12,780 bases of DNA. Source: Isotricha intestinalis. Its lineage: Eukaryota > Ciliophora > Litostomatea > Vestibuliferida > Isotrichidae. A program made the position numbers and the translations under genes. Under the pieces are notes generated by a model. It was not told the origin of the DNA. It made no database searches and worked only from the letters and a program-made list of their open reading frames with translations. Positions 1 through 8,844 of the stretch are shown one piece after another. How positions within the stretch are numbered: position 1 is the first letter of the stretch; each line of letters opens with the position of its first letter. The stretch is taken from the NCBI GenBank assembly GCA_023807065.1, contig JAJJLU010004467.1, forward strand, positions 1-12,780. The letters run 5' to 3'.

Positions 1-252
1 TTTCTAAGTGATAATTCAAATAAGAATTTTAATGATTTGTTAAGTGATAATTCAAAAAAAAGTTATAATGATTTTCTCAGTGAACACTCAAAAAAAAGTT
101 ATAATGATTTTCATAAAAATAATCAAAATATAAATTATGATAGTTTCCAAATAGATAATGTAAATAAAAAAAATAATGATTTTTTAGAAGATAATTTAAA
201 TAAAAAAGCTATTAATTTTCAAGAATATAATTCAAATGTAAAAAATGATGTT
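1..252 (+). repeat. 36-bp / 12-residue coding tandem repeat
   Basis: Seven consecutive 12-residue units can be laid out in the protein frame: FLSDNSNKNFND, LLSDNSKKSYND, FLSEHSKKSYND, then increasingly diverged units such as FQIDNVNKKNND and FLEDNLNKKAIN. Units usually begin with Phe and keep Asn at position 5. The first three are also close at DNA level, with near-identical 36-base units, and similarity decays rightwards. The array probably continues beyond the left edge, so the copy number is a minimum. After 252 a Phe-led pattern persists faintly (FYKDNSIQNNI, FPKKNLKENEN) but loses the 12-residue register. Confidence 0.8.
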
Positions 253-2658
253 TTTTATAAAGATAATTCAATTCAAAATAATATTTTTCCAAAAAAGAAT
301 TTAAAGGAAAACGAAAATTATCAGCAAGAAAATTTAAACAATTATTTTGAAGAACCTAATTTAAATTATTTAAAAATTCTTCCAACAAAAAACAAATTGA
401 TTAAAAGTAATAGAGAGTCTTTAAACAATAATCAAAAATTTACTTATTTAATTGAAAAGTGTGAGAAATTAAAAAATAATACTTTTAATAATAATAATAA
501 TTTATTTCTTTCCTATGATACTAAATTAAATAACAATAATGAATTCAATGATGAAGGAGAAAGAATAAATATATTTAAATCAAACAAACCAGAAAAATTA
601 CTTAGAAAAAGTACTCCAAATTATGATAGAAGAAATAAATCAACATATAATAATGATAATAATAAAAATAAAAATGATAATTTAAGTAATAATAATATAT
701 TCTCAAATTATAAAAATAATCAGAATTCAAAAAGTCAATTAATTGCTCTTAAAAGGGGTAATATTCATAGGAAAAAAAATGATGAAAATTTAAATGAAGA
801 TAATTTAAAAAAATATAATAATAAAGGAAAAAATTATAATGATGATGATGTCTTTTCTGATTTACCAAAAAATGATAATTTAAATGAGAACAATAATAAT
901 ATAAAATATAATTCAAATTTAATTGAAAAAACAAAGAAAATAGTTGGATTATCAAATGATAATTTAAAAGAAAGAAATAATTTAAATTTATATCAAGATG
1001 ATATTATAGTAAATTCAGAAAATAAAGAAGTCAACAAATTAAATGATAATAATATATTAAATAATGATATTATAAATAATAATATTATACTTTTTAATGA
1101 AAACAAAGAAAATGATATTCAAGAAAATAAAAATTCGGATTTAGAAAATAAATCAAAAGAAATTTCCTTTCAAGAAATAATTGAAAAAAATAAGAATGGC
1201 AATTATATATTAAATCAAAATAATAATAATAAAGAACCAGAAAAAATAAATCAAACAATAAAAAAAGAAAAAATAAATAATAATCTAAAAGAACCATATA
1301 AAACTCCATCAAAACAAAATTCACAATTGAATTCAGAAAATCAAAACAATTATTTAAATTCATATTCAAATCAATCTTCAAATTTAAAAAGTTATTCATC
1401 AGAAAAAGATAAAATCATAAAATCTGAAAATTTTTGGGTAAAATACTATCAATCACCAAATAAATTTGTTGACCATAAAGACCCAAAAAAAAATATAAAC
1501 AAAAAAAAGAGTCAAAATAATAATTTAAAAAGCCCAAAAAATAAGATTATAATAGAAGAAAAAAATGAATATTTAAATAATGAATATGAGGATTTTCCAA
1601 ATACAAATAAAATAAATAATATTAATAATAATAATATTAATAATGATACTGATATTACTCAAAAGGAAGATTTATTAAATGACAAATCTCCACAAAAAAT
1701 AGATATTGTAGAATTTACTAGAAGAAAATTATATGGTAATGACAATAATTATAATGATAATAATAACAATATAAATAAATTTAACAAAATTATAATTAAT
1801 ATTTCACAAAATAAAAATGATGATAATATTATTAACAATTCTTATTATAATAATAATATCGATGAAAATAATTTTAATACTGAATCTCCAAAGAGAATTT
1901 TTGGAAATAACATCAATTTAGAAAATCAAAATAGTGTAAATTTTAATAATTATTTAATAAATAATGAAATAGTTAATAGAAATATCAATAAAAATGAAAA
2001 ATCAAATCCATTAAAAATTTCGTCTTCTCATATTTCATTTATTCAAAGAAAAGACACTTTAACAAAAGAAAATAAAGTTAAAATTTTAATTTTATTAATT
2101 GAAAGTAGATTTAAAATTGAATTTTTCAATAGAATAATGGTTTTTAATTATTTATCAAAAAACAAGATAAATTTAGATAATGAAGAATTAAAAGCATTAT
2201 TAAAAATAGGAAAAAAAAATACTTATCAAAGAATATTAAATAATACTTTAGGAGTTAATATAGTTCATTCAAATAATAATAATCAAAACGTTCCTTTTAA
2301 AGATTGGGTACAAAAATTTACTCAAAAAAAAATAAATTCAACAGAAGAAAGTTTTAAATCAAAAGGTTTAAATAAAAATAATAATAAGAATAAATATAAA
2401 ACAACTAATATTAATGAATTAATTTTTCAAAAGGTAATAGGTGATAATAACAATTTGAGAAAATATAATTCTGAAAAAAATTTTATTTCAAAAAACAATC
2501 ATTCAAGAAAGGATAGATTAAATAATAATAAAGAAGAAGAAGAGGATGATAACAGTAATTTAAATCCACGAACAAATAGAATTTTTGGGAATAAAAAAAC
2601 AAATCAACATCAAATATTAATCAGAGAAATTAATTATGATTCAAATCAATTTTATTAA
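1..2658 (+). CDS. Asn/Lys-rich protein of unknown function, 5'-partial
   Basis: I do not recognise this protein. The frame is open from base 1, so the gene begins upstream; the TTG at 37 and the absence of an early ATG show that no true start lies at the left edge. 885 codons are visible, ending in TAA (2656-2658). Visible residues 1 to about 90 form a 12-residue tandem repeat of the type FLSDNSKKSYND. Most of the rest (about 100-670) is Asn/Lys/Glu-rich low complexity, probably disordered. Around residues 677-780 the composition changes to a mixed hydrophobic/charged stretch (KVKILILLIESRFKIEFF and following) that could fold as a helical domain. A short motif recurs: RKLYGN (about 575-580), RIFGN (632-636) and RIFGN (860-864). 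There is no signal peptide or membrane segment in view. Asn runs and AAT-rich codons match the neighbouring genes. The reading frame is certain; the function is unknown. Confidence 0.85.
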   Translation, partial: FLSDNSNKNFNDLLSDNSKKSYNDFLSEHSKKSYNDFHKNNQNINYDSFQIDNVNKKNNDFLEDNLNKKAINFQEYNSNVKNDVFYKDNSIQNNIFPKKNLKENENYQQENLNNYFEEPNLNYLKILPTKNKLIKSNRESLNNNQKFTYLIEKCEKLKNNTFNNNNNLFLSYDTKLNNNNEFNDEGERINIFKSNKPEKLLRKSTPNYDRRNKSTYNNDNNKNKNDNLSNNNIFSNYKNNQNSKSQLIALKRGNIHRKKNDENLNEDNLKKYNNKGKNYNDDDVFSDLPKNDNLNENNNNIKYNSNLIEKTKKIVGLSNDNLKERNNLNLYQDDIIVNSENKEVNKLNDNNILNNDIINNNIILFNENKENDIQENKNSDLENKSKEISFQEIIEKNKNGNYILNQNNNNKEPEKINQTIKKEKINNNLKEPYKTPSKQNSQLNSENQNNYLNSYSNQSSNLKSYSSEKDKIIKSENFWVKYYQSPNKFVDHKDPKKNINKKKSQNNNLKSPKNKIIIEEKNEYLNNEYEDFPNTNKINNINNNNINNDTDITQKEDLLNDKSPQKIDIVEFTRRKLYGNDNNYNDNNNNINKFNKIIINISQNKNDDNIINNSYYNNNIDENNFNTESPKRIFGNNINLENQNSVNFNNYLINNEIVNRNINKNEKSNPLKISSSHISFIQRKDTLTKENKVKILILLIESRFKIEFFNRIMVFNYLSKNKINLDNEELKALLKIGKKNTYQRILNNTLGVNIVHSNNNNQNVPFKDWVQKFTQKKINSTEESFKSKGLNKNNNKNKYKTTNINELIFQKVIGDNNNLRKYNSEKNFISKNNHSRKDRLNNNKEEEEDDNSNLNPRTNRIFGNKKTNQHQILIREINYDSNQFY

Positions 2659-2798
2659 TAGATAAAATAAAACCCATTATTTTTTTTATGGAGATTTATA
2701 AATATATAATAATTATTCTAAAAAATATTAAATTAAAACAATTATTTAATAATCTATTACTTAAAATAAAAGTAAATATTTAAATAATAAAAACACAA
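2659..2798. other. Intergenic spacer between two + strand genes
   Basis: This is 140 bases of almost pure A+T between the stop of the Asn-rich gene and the ATG of the phosphatase gene. It must hold the 3' end of one and the promoter of the other. I see no definable promoter motif; AATAAA-like strings are too common in this composition to call as poly(A) signals. The ATG at 2799 is preceded by an A-rich stretch (aaaacacaaATGG). Confidence 0.5.
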
Positions 2799-4886
2799 AT
2801 GGACACTGATAAATCTAATTTAAAAAATAGATTATTTGTAAATAAACTTCCTTCATCTCAAGTTAAATCTTCTTCTTTAAACAATAAAAATCAAAATGAA
2901 AAAATTGAAAATCCAATTTCCATATCTAGAAAAGAAGATTTATCTTTTTTAAAGAAAGGAATATCAAAAACCCTAATTAAAATTCATGGTGTAGAAAAAA
3001 TAAAAAAAGATATTGAACAAAATAAAAATAAAATTAATAACGATATTTATAATAATGAGGTTAATGATAATATAAATAATAATAATATTTCTCCAAATAA
3101 AAAAATGAACTTATTAAAAAATAATTTTATTACTGTTCAAACTTCAAATTCTCTTTCTAAAAATTCTCCTTTTTATAAATCAAAGAGTCCATTAAAAAAT
3201 TTAGATAATAATAATAAAAATTCAAATGAAAAAAATATTGAAAATAAAATAGATAATAATAAAGAAAAAAAAGAAATAAAAACGCATCTTTTTTTATCAA
3301 ATTTAGGGACAGTCGAAGAAAAAAAATTAGAAGAAGGTGAAAATACAAGTACAACAACAACAACTACAACAACACCTTTAAGAGAAAATAATGGAGATTT
3401 ATCTCTTGTTCAAAAAATATTATCTGAAAAAGAAGGAAGAAAATTTCCTTTTAAAACTAATAAACTTTTTGGTAAAAAAAGAATTATTTATCCTAAAAAA
3501 TCTCCAAGTTTAACTATTATAAGAAATAAATCTGGGAATATTAATAAAAGTTCTAATGTTACTAATCACAATTATAATAATTATTGTAATAATAATTATA
3601 ATAATAATGATTCTATTGCTAATAATTATTATAATAATAATCTTATTGATGAAAATGACATATGTGAAGAAAGTGTTAATATTGAAGATTTAATTATGAT
3701 AGAAGAAAAATTTATTTTGATTAGTAAATGTATGTATTTAAGAAATTATTCTTTATTATATAATATTTGTTTTGAATGGTGGAATTATTATTTTAATTCA
3801 AGTTTAAAAGGTTCTTTAACTCAATTTTTTTTAGATAAAAACATAAAAATTATAATAGAAGCTTCAAATACATTAACATTAATAACAATATTAATAATAT
3901 ATGATTTATCTCATAAACCTCAATATTTCGACAGTTTTATAAATTTAATAGCAAATATGTTTAGTTTTTGTAATAAAAATTATTTATTAGTATGTCAGAG
4001 TATATTATCAAAGATAAAACCAGAATATTTAAAAGGAAATATTTGGGTAGATAAATTAAGGGAAATCACATCTCAATTATCAAATTATGAATCATATGTA
4101 ACTCAAATAGATAATAATACAGATGAAATATATTCAAATATAACTCAATTAATATTAAACATCCAATCAAATTACCAAATTTTAAATTTCAATATTATAA
4201 ATATATTTAATAATTACACAAAATTTTCCCCAGATAATATATATAGGATTTTTATGAGTAATATATTAAGAATAAATAATAAAGAAGGTTCAGTTCTTTT
4301 TTCTACATTAAAAACAAGTTATCCAATAGGAAATTACGTAATAAAATCTCGTCCAATAAAACCCTTAACTTTAATATTAGATTTAGATGAAACATTAATC
4401 TCATTTGTATATTCAAATGAAAATGAAGGAATAAGTAGAATAAGACCATATTTATATTACTTTCTAGATTTAGTTAAACAATATTATGAATTAATATTAT
4501 TTACAGCAGCAACAAGAGAATATGCAGATCCAATATTAGATGTTATAGAAGAAAAAAAAGGATATTATTTTAGTCATAGATTATATAGAGAAAGTTGTAC
4601 AATAATAGATAATAATTATATGAAAGAAATAAGGAGAATTGGAAGAGATATTAAAAGAACTATTATTGTAGATAATATGGCACAGAATTTTAAAATGGAA
4701 AAAGAAAATGGAATATTAATTTCTAGTTTTTGGGGTGAAGATTCAAATGATAGAGCTCTTTTAAATTTAGGAAGAATTTTAATTAATATTGCTGTTGAAA
4801 TGATGGAAGTTAGTTTTAAAAGAGATATTAGAGATGTGTTAGTGAAGTATAGAGATGATATTTTAAAGCAGGTTACTATGAATTAA
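2799..4886 (+). CDS. FCP1/SCP-type protein phosphatase (NLI-interacting-factor-like, HAD fold)
   Basis: This is probably a Mg2+-dependent phosphoserine/threonine phosphatase of the FCP1-homology (NIF) family, whose characterised members act on the RNA polymerase II C-terminal domain and other proteins. The catalytic domain occupies about residues 520-685 of 695. Motif I is D528-L-D530-E-T532 (nucleophile D528, acid/base D530). Motif II is FTAATREYADPIL (T569). HRLYRESC lies near 593-600, the region of the family's RLYRE signature, and motif IV is VDN with D625. WGEDSNDRAL follows, as in SCP-like enzymes. All catalytic positions I can check are present. Residues 1-290 are Asn/Lys-rich and probably disordered, with a Thr run near 184-192. 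Residues about 290-500 are hydrophobic and helical with no motif I recognise; similar helical regions precede the FCP domain in protist members (recollection, not searched). The start is the first ATG in an A-rich context, 140 bases after the upstream stop. The family is secure; the substrate is unknown. Confidence 0.93.
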   Translation: MDTDKSNLKNRLFVNKLPSSQVKSSSLNNKNQNEKIENPISISRKEDLSFLKKGISKTLIKIHGVEKIKKDIEQNKNKINNDIYNNEVNDNINNNNISPNKKMNLLKNNFITVQTSNSLSKNSPFYKSKSPLKNLDNNNKNSNEKNIENKIDNNKEKKEIKTHLFLSNLGTVEEKKLEEGENTSTTTTTTTTPLRENNGDLSLVQKILSEKEGRKFPFKTNKLFGKKRIIYPKKSPSLTIIRNKSGNINKSSNVTNHNYNNYCNNNYNNNDSIANNYYNNNLIDENDICEESVNIEDLIMIEEKFILISKCMYLRNYSLLYNICFEWWNYYFNSSLKGSLTQFFLDKNIKIIIEASNTLTLITILIIYDLSHKPQYFDSFINLIANMFSFCNKNYLLVCQSILSKIKPEYLKGNIWVDKLREITSQLSNYESYVTQIDNNTDEIYSNITQLILNIQSNYQILNFNIINIFNNYTKFSPDNIYRIFMSNILRINNKEGSVLFSTLKTSYPIGNYVIKSRPIKPLTLILDLDETLISFVYSNENEGISRIRPYLYYFLDLVKQYYELILFTAATREYADPILDVIEEKKGYYFSHRLYRESCTIIDNNYMKEIRRIGRDIKRTIIVDNMAQNFKMEKENGILISSFWGEDSNDRALLNLGRILINIAVEMMEVSFKRDIRDVLVKYRDDILKQVTMN
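3348..3376 (+). repeat. ACA/ACT microsatellite encoding a Thr run
   Basis: Near-perfect ACA triplets with one ACT interruption encode about nine consecutive threonines in the disordered N-terminal part of the FCP-domain phosphatase. This is the only Thr homopolymer in the window; the other runs are Asn, Lys or Glu. It is probably length-variable by slippage. Confidence 0.7.
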
Positions 4887-5174
4887 AATGGGTTTTTTTA
4901 TTTTTTTTTTTCCTTTTTTGATTTTTTATAAAACATAAAATATAGTATTATTGGGTTTTTGTTAAGGGTTTACATGACATTAGTTTTATTTTTATTATTA
5001 TTGTAATATTATTTATAATATAATTTATTTATTATTGAAAGTTGTTTAATGCTTAAATTATATATTTTTTAATTTTATTTTCTTTTAAATGATGATAAAA
5101 AAATAAAAAAGACAAAAAAACAAAAATAATAAATTTATTAATCATTTTTATTATATTTTTTTACAATACAAGAT
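4887..5174. other. Convergent intergenic region
   Basis: These 288 bases separate the stops of the phosphatase gene (+) and the Noc1 gene (-), so they should contain two facing 3' ends. T-runs lie just after the phosphatase stop. No tRNA-like, rRNA-like or repeated structure is visible, and no open frame of note. Confidence 0.5.
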
Positions 5175-7535
5175 TTATTTTCTTTTTTGTTTTTTCTTAG
5201 GTTTCTCATTTAAAATTTCTTCATCATCTTCATATTCACTAGCATCAGCAAATAAATCATTGTCTTCAATATCATCATTCTCATTAATTTCATTTTCTTC
5301 AATTAAATCATCATCAAAATTATTTTCTTCTTCATCTTCTTCTTCTTCAACTTCACCTAAATCTTCTATATTATCATCATCAATATCTTTATCATATTTT
5401 TTATATTCGTCTTCCATTATTTTATCAGCATATTTATCTAATTCATCTTCTTTTTCTTTTTGATCAATTATATCTTCTTCTTTATTTTTCTTTTCTTTTT
5501 TTTTCATTTTTTTTATGTAATTTTTACTATTTGTTATTGTTGGATAAACTTTATTAAATTTTGAAATAAATTCTAAATCATCATCACTTAAATTTTCTTC
5601 TTCAATAAGGTTTTTATTATTATCATTTTTATTTCTTTCATTCATTAATTTATTTTCTTCTTTTTCTGCGTTTTCTATAAATTTTTGTAATTCTTCATCA
5701 TCATTTTCTATTTTTTTTTCTTTTCTATTTTTTTTTTCTTTTTTAATTTTGGGATTTTTTAATATAAATTTTTCAAGGAAATTAACAAGAGAAAAATCAA
5801 CTAAAGGATCTCCATTATATGAAATTACTTCTTTGTTATAATTATCAATAATAAATTTACTCATTCTTTGAACTGAAGGATGATAATGTGAACTTAATAA
5901 ATATAATTCATTTAAAAATGAATTTTCACCATTTGCAAATCGAGGATCTCTTTTAGAAGAATCATAAAATTTTTTAATATTAGTTTGATTTTTTTCAACT
6001 AATTTCCATAATTTATTTTTATTTCTTATAATTTGAGAAACAATGATTAAAATACATATTATATAAGAAGGTTCTGAAGCTAAACTCATTTCTAATAATC
6101 TTTTTAAAAAAGATGATATTCTATTTATATTATTATCATACATTAAACTTATCATAATTAATTTTAAAGCTTCTTTAACATGCTTTGATAAACTTAATGA
6201 ATTATTTGATATTAAATCATATAATGATTTATAATATCTATCAGAAAATGATTGATCTTGTGATTGAATAATTCCATACAATAATTTTAATATTTCTATT
6301 GATAATTTCAATGATTTGTTATATGACAATTCAAACAAAACTTTTATTTTTTCTTTTATTATTTCATTTATTTTTCCCATTTGATTTGGATTATTTTTCA
6401 CATATTTAAACAATATATTTATTCTCTTTACTATCAATGATAAAAATTTTTCATTAGTTTCTTCTTCTTCTTTTATTTTCTGTTTCTTTTTCTTTTTATC
6501 TTTTATTTTTTTGTTGTTCACATTGTCGTTTGAATCTTCATTTCCAGAAAATTGATTAAATAAATTAAAAAAAAATTTAATAGATTCTTCCATAAAACCA
6601 AAAACACCATGAGGAATAATCATTTGACTTAAATAAACTAATGCATTATATTTAGCGTTATTATTTTTAGAAGAAGTAAAAAAAGTTTTAACATTATTAA
6701 AAATAACCAAAGACATTTTCATATGTTTCATTTGTAAATTTTTTAATAACTGAATAGTATAATTTGATATTTCAGTTAAAGGATCACCTAATTTATTAAT
6801 CAAATCACTTAAAATAATTTCTTCACATTCAGGTTCTTTAACAATCATTTCAAATAAATAATCCATACTTTTTTTTTTTAATTTTGGTAAAGGTTCATTT
6901 ATAATATTTTCTTCTAATAAATTTATTAATTTTAAATATAAATAATGTATTCTATCTTCATAATAACTTTCTATTAATTTTTCATTTGAAATTTTTATAT
7001 TTTTTAAATCTGGATTATTTCCATATGCTTTTATAAAAGATAAATATTTTTTTCCTTGGAGAATATTTTCCAAAAATAATTCTTTTAAAGCAAGAATTAT
7101 ACTTTCATTTTTTCTTCTATTTTTACCATTTGATAATCTAAATAACATTTCTAAATATTTTATTTTATATTTTGGATTATCTTTAATATATAACATTAAT
7201 GAACTTATTTTATCATCAAATGTTCCTGTTTGTAAAATATCATATGTCCATTTTTTTTCTTTATTTATTTTTTTTGTATAATCTAATTTATCTAAATCAT
7301 ATAAGGAAGATTTTTCAAAATATAAATTTTTGGCTTTTTGATATAATTTTTCTATTGAACCCAATGAAGTTCTTTTTTCTTTATTTAAATTTTTCTTTTT
7401 TTTATTTTTATTTTTATTTTCATTTGGATGTAGATGCTTTTTATTTAAAAACTTTTTATCCTTTTTCTCTTTTTTATCATTTGTATTTTTATTATCTTTA
7501 TTTTCAATTTCCTTTTTTTTTTCTTTATTCTCCAT
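5175..7535 (-). CDS. NOC1: Noc1/Mak21 (CEBPZ) ribosome-biogenesis protein, CBF/Mak21 domain
   Basis: Noc1/Mak21 pairs with Noc2 in the nucleolus and is needed for early 60S pre-ribosome maturation and export. The 786-residue product has a Lys-rich N-terminus (about 1-55), a long helical-repeat body, and the family hallmark near the end of the CBF/Mak21 domain. This is RDPRFANG (about 529-536), then LNELYLLSSHYHPSVQRM (about 540-557), then GDPLVDFSLVNFLEKF (about 574-590). The conserved YNALVYLSQMI segment is near 292. A Lys/Glu-rich insert breaks the domain around 340-365. The C-terminus (about 640-786) is alternately basic and very acidic, ending in KKKQKRK, typical of nucleolar proteins. 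Yeast and human members are roughly 1,000 residues (from memory), so this one is compact, mainly by a shorter N-terminal part. The start is the first ATG of the frame. It faces the phosphatase gene and diverges from the secreted-protein gene. The assignment is strong. Confidence 0.93.
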   Translation of the reverse strand: MENKEKKKEIENKDNKNTNDKKEKKDKKFLNKKHLHPNENKNKNKKKKNLNKEKRTSLGSIEKLYQKAKNLYFEKSSLYDLDKLDYTKKINKEKKWTYDILQTGTFDDKISSLMLYIKDNPKYKIKYLEMLFRLSNGKNRRKNESIILALKELFLENILQGKKYLSFIKAYGNNPDLKNIKISNEKLIESYYEDRIHYLYLKLINLLEENIINEPLPKLKKKSMDYLFEMIVKEPECEEIILSDLINKLGDPLTEISNYTIQLLKNLQMKHMKMSLVIFNNVKTFFTSSKNNNAKYNALVYLSQMIIPHGVFGFMEESIKFFFNLFNQFSGNEDSNDNVNNKKIKDKKKKKQKIKEEEETNEKFLSLIVKRINILFKYVKNNPNQMGKINEIIKEKIKVLFELSYNKSLKLSIEILKLLYGIIQSQDQSFSDRYYKSLYDLISNNSLSLSKHVKEALKLIMISLMYDNNINRISSFLKRLLEMSLASEPSYIICILIIVSQIIRNKNKLWKLVEKNQTNIKKFYDSSKRDPRFANGENSFLNELYLLSSHYHPSVQRMSKFIIDNYNKEVISYNGDPLVDFSLVNFLEKFILKNPKIKKEKKNRKEKKIENDDEELQKFIENAEKEENKLMNERNKNDNNKNLIEEENLSDDDLEFISKFNKVYPTITNSKNYIKKMKKKEKKNKEEDIIDQKEKEDELDKYADKIMEDEYKKYDKDIDDDNIEDLGEVEEEEDEEENNFDDDLIEENEINENDDIEDNDLFADASEYEDDEEILNEKPKKKQKRK

Positions 7536-7823
7536 AATTAATTTTGGAATGATAAAAATTTAAAAATATATTTTTTAATTTAAGAGTTTAAATTCAATTT
7601 AAAAAATTAAATGAACATAATTGAAGTAGATATATAATGAACTTTTAAAAGAATATAAAGTAGAAAAATAATATATAAAAAGGGAATTGATATTATTAAT
7701 CATTAAGTCATTTTCTTTTCTATAATATTTTTTAAAATTGATTAATAAGAAGATAAAAGTAGTATAGTCTAATTATTTTCTAATATTTTATTTTTTTTGA
7801 ATAATTTAAATATTTTTTAAAAA
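7536..7823. other. Divergent intergenic region (putative bidirectional promoter)
   Basis: These 288 A+T-rich bases lie between the start codons of the Noc1 gene (-) and the secreted-protein gene (+) and must contain both promoters. I cannot identify a conserved element; the composition makes TATA-like strings meaningless. No RNA gene is seen. Confidence 0.5.
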
Positions 7824-8426
7824 ATGAAGATAAGTCACTTTACTCTTTTTTTATTTTTTTTCCTTCAAATAAAATGTTCAAACCAAGAAATAAACGAAAC
7901 AATATTTAATTATATAAACACAGGAAAATATAAAGAAATGGAAGAATACTTAGATTCCCTAAAATCTAAAAATATATCATTTAAAAAAGAATTAGTAGGA
8001 AATATTGAAAATAAAGTAAAAGAATTAAATAATCTTTTTGAGAAATTATCAAAATTAGATAGTTCAAATAAAAAATTAATAGCACCAGCATTTTATTGGT
8101 TTGAAGATTATTTTTCAATCACATTAATGATATTTTATAGTTATAGACATAATACTCCAGGTTGTGGAGAAATTGATGATTATTTAGCAGTATTATATAA
8201 TAATGAAAGAAGTTTCCATTTTAATGCTAATTGTACTATGGGAGATGAAGAAAAATATTTTAGTTTAGATTTAAATCTTTATAAAAAATTAAAAAAAATT
8301 ACTGGTGTTGTTTTAGAAAGAGGAAAAGCTATTGTCAAAATTGATAAGAAAGATATTGGATTTTGGGATAGATTATTATTACCTGGAGAAGAAATTCCTA
8401 AAAATATGTTAAGAGGTGTTTCTTAA
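7824..8426 (+). CDS. Small secreted/ER-lumenal protein with CS (p23-like) C-terminal half
   Basis: The 200-residue protein begins with a clear signal peptide: MKIS followed by a Leu/Phe-rich core (about residues 6-16) and a plausible cleavage site just after Cys18/Ser19. No second membrane segment, GPI-type tail or KDEL-like signal is visible, so it is probably secreted or lumenal. Residues about 25-85 are charged and helical. From about 125 to 192 the pattern suggests a CS/p23 (HSP20-like beta-sandwich) domain: SFHFNANCTMGDEEKYFSLD, then LYKKL, a beta-rich VVLERGKAIVKIDKK, then the signature-like FWDRLLLPGE (W181, R183, L184). CS domains are usually co-chaperone or adaptor modules. Two cysteines in the mature part (C114, C137) could form a disulfide. 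The start is the first ATG, preceded by an A-run, and it directly gives the signal peptide. The gene is secure; the CS call is a pattern-based inference at moderate confidence. Confidence 0.8.
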   Translation: MKISHFTLFLFFFLQIKCSNQEINETIFNYINTGKYKEMEEYLDSLKSKNISFKKELVGNIENKVKELNNLFEKLSKLDSSNKKLIAPAFYWFEDYFSITLMIFYSYRHNTPGCGEIDDYLAVLYNNERSFHFNANCTMGDEEKYFSLDLNLYKKLKKITGVVLERGKAIVKIDKKDIGFWDRLLLPGEEIPKNMLRGVS

Positions 8427-8844
8427 ATTAAAATATTATTATTATAAATTTTACAATGTTTATTTTATCTTTGAATATAATTGTTTTTTTAATAATCATT
8501 TAAAATATTCATCATCTTTCTTCTAAAAAAATAATATGTTTTTAATAAGCTTTTAATATTATTTCAATTTTTCTTTTTTTTTCTTGTTAATTCCTCAAAT
8601 AATATTTTTATATTTATTCATTTCTTAATATTTTATGAGTTATTATTAATTATATAAAAACATACTATTTTTATTGTAAACATATAATAAATTTTTTATT
8701 TATTTTTCTTGTAAAAAAAGTTTCAATAAATTCTAATATTAAAATATTCTTGTGCTTTTTTTTTGTTTTTACTAAAAATATAAATTTATGTAAATATATA
8801 ATTATTAAATTTATATTATAATATAAAGAGAGAAAAATAAATAA
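8427..8844. other. Convergent intergenic region, no gene seen
   Basis: This is the longest gene-free stretch in the window (418 bases), lying between two converging 3' ends, the secreted-protein gene and the CDKL kinase gene. It is A+T-rich with many short T and A runs. I find no open frame of substance, no tRNA arms or conserved boxes, and no clear inverted or tandem repeat. It is probably only 3' untranslated sequence and spacer. Confidence 0.5.

Noticed and set aside
37..39. TTG at 37 as the start of the first gene
   Set aside because: The same frame is open and in the same 12-residue repeat back to base 1, and this is a eukaryotic sequence where TTG starts are not expected; the gene is truncated by the window edge.
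749..1399. Minus-strand open frames opposite the Asn-rich gene (also 3157-3363 and 8937-9131 in or opposite other genes)
   Set aside because: They are Leu/Phe/Tyr-rich reflections of Asn/Lys codon runs, with no start context or recognisable motif.
4948..4972. GGGTTTTTG and AAGGGTTTA strings as telomere-like repeats (also near 10650 and 10751)
   Set aside because: Isolated occurrences with no tandem array; expected from T-rich intergenic sequence with occasional G runs.
5260..5463. Ser-rich plus-strand frame opposite the acidic tail of Noc1, and the Phe/Tyr-rich frame at 7199-7537
   Set aside because: Ser and Phe runs are the complement of Asp/Glu and Lys codons in the real gene; no independent signal.
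8427..8844. Hidden small gene or RNA in the longest gap
   Set aside because: No frame with coding-like composition and no structured or conserved-looking element could be found by eye.
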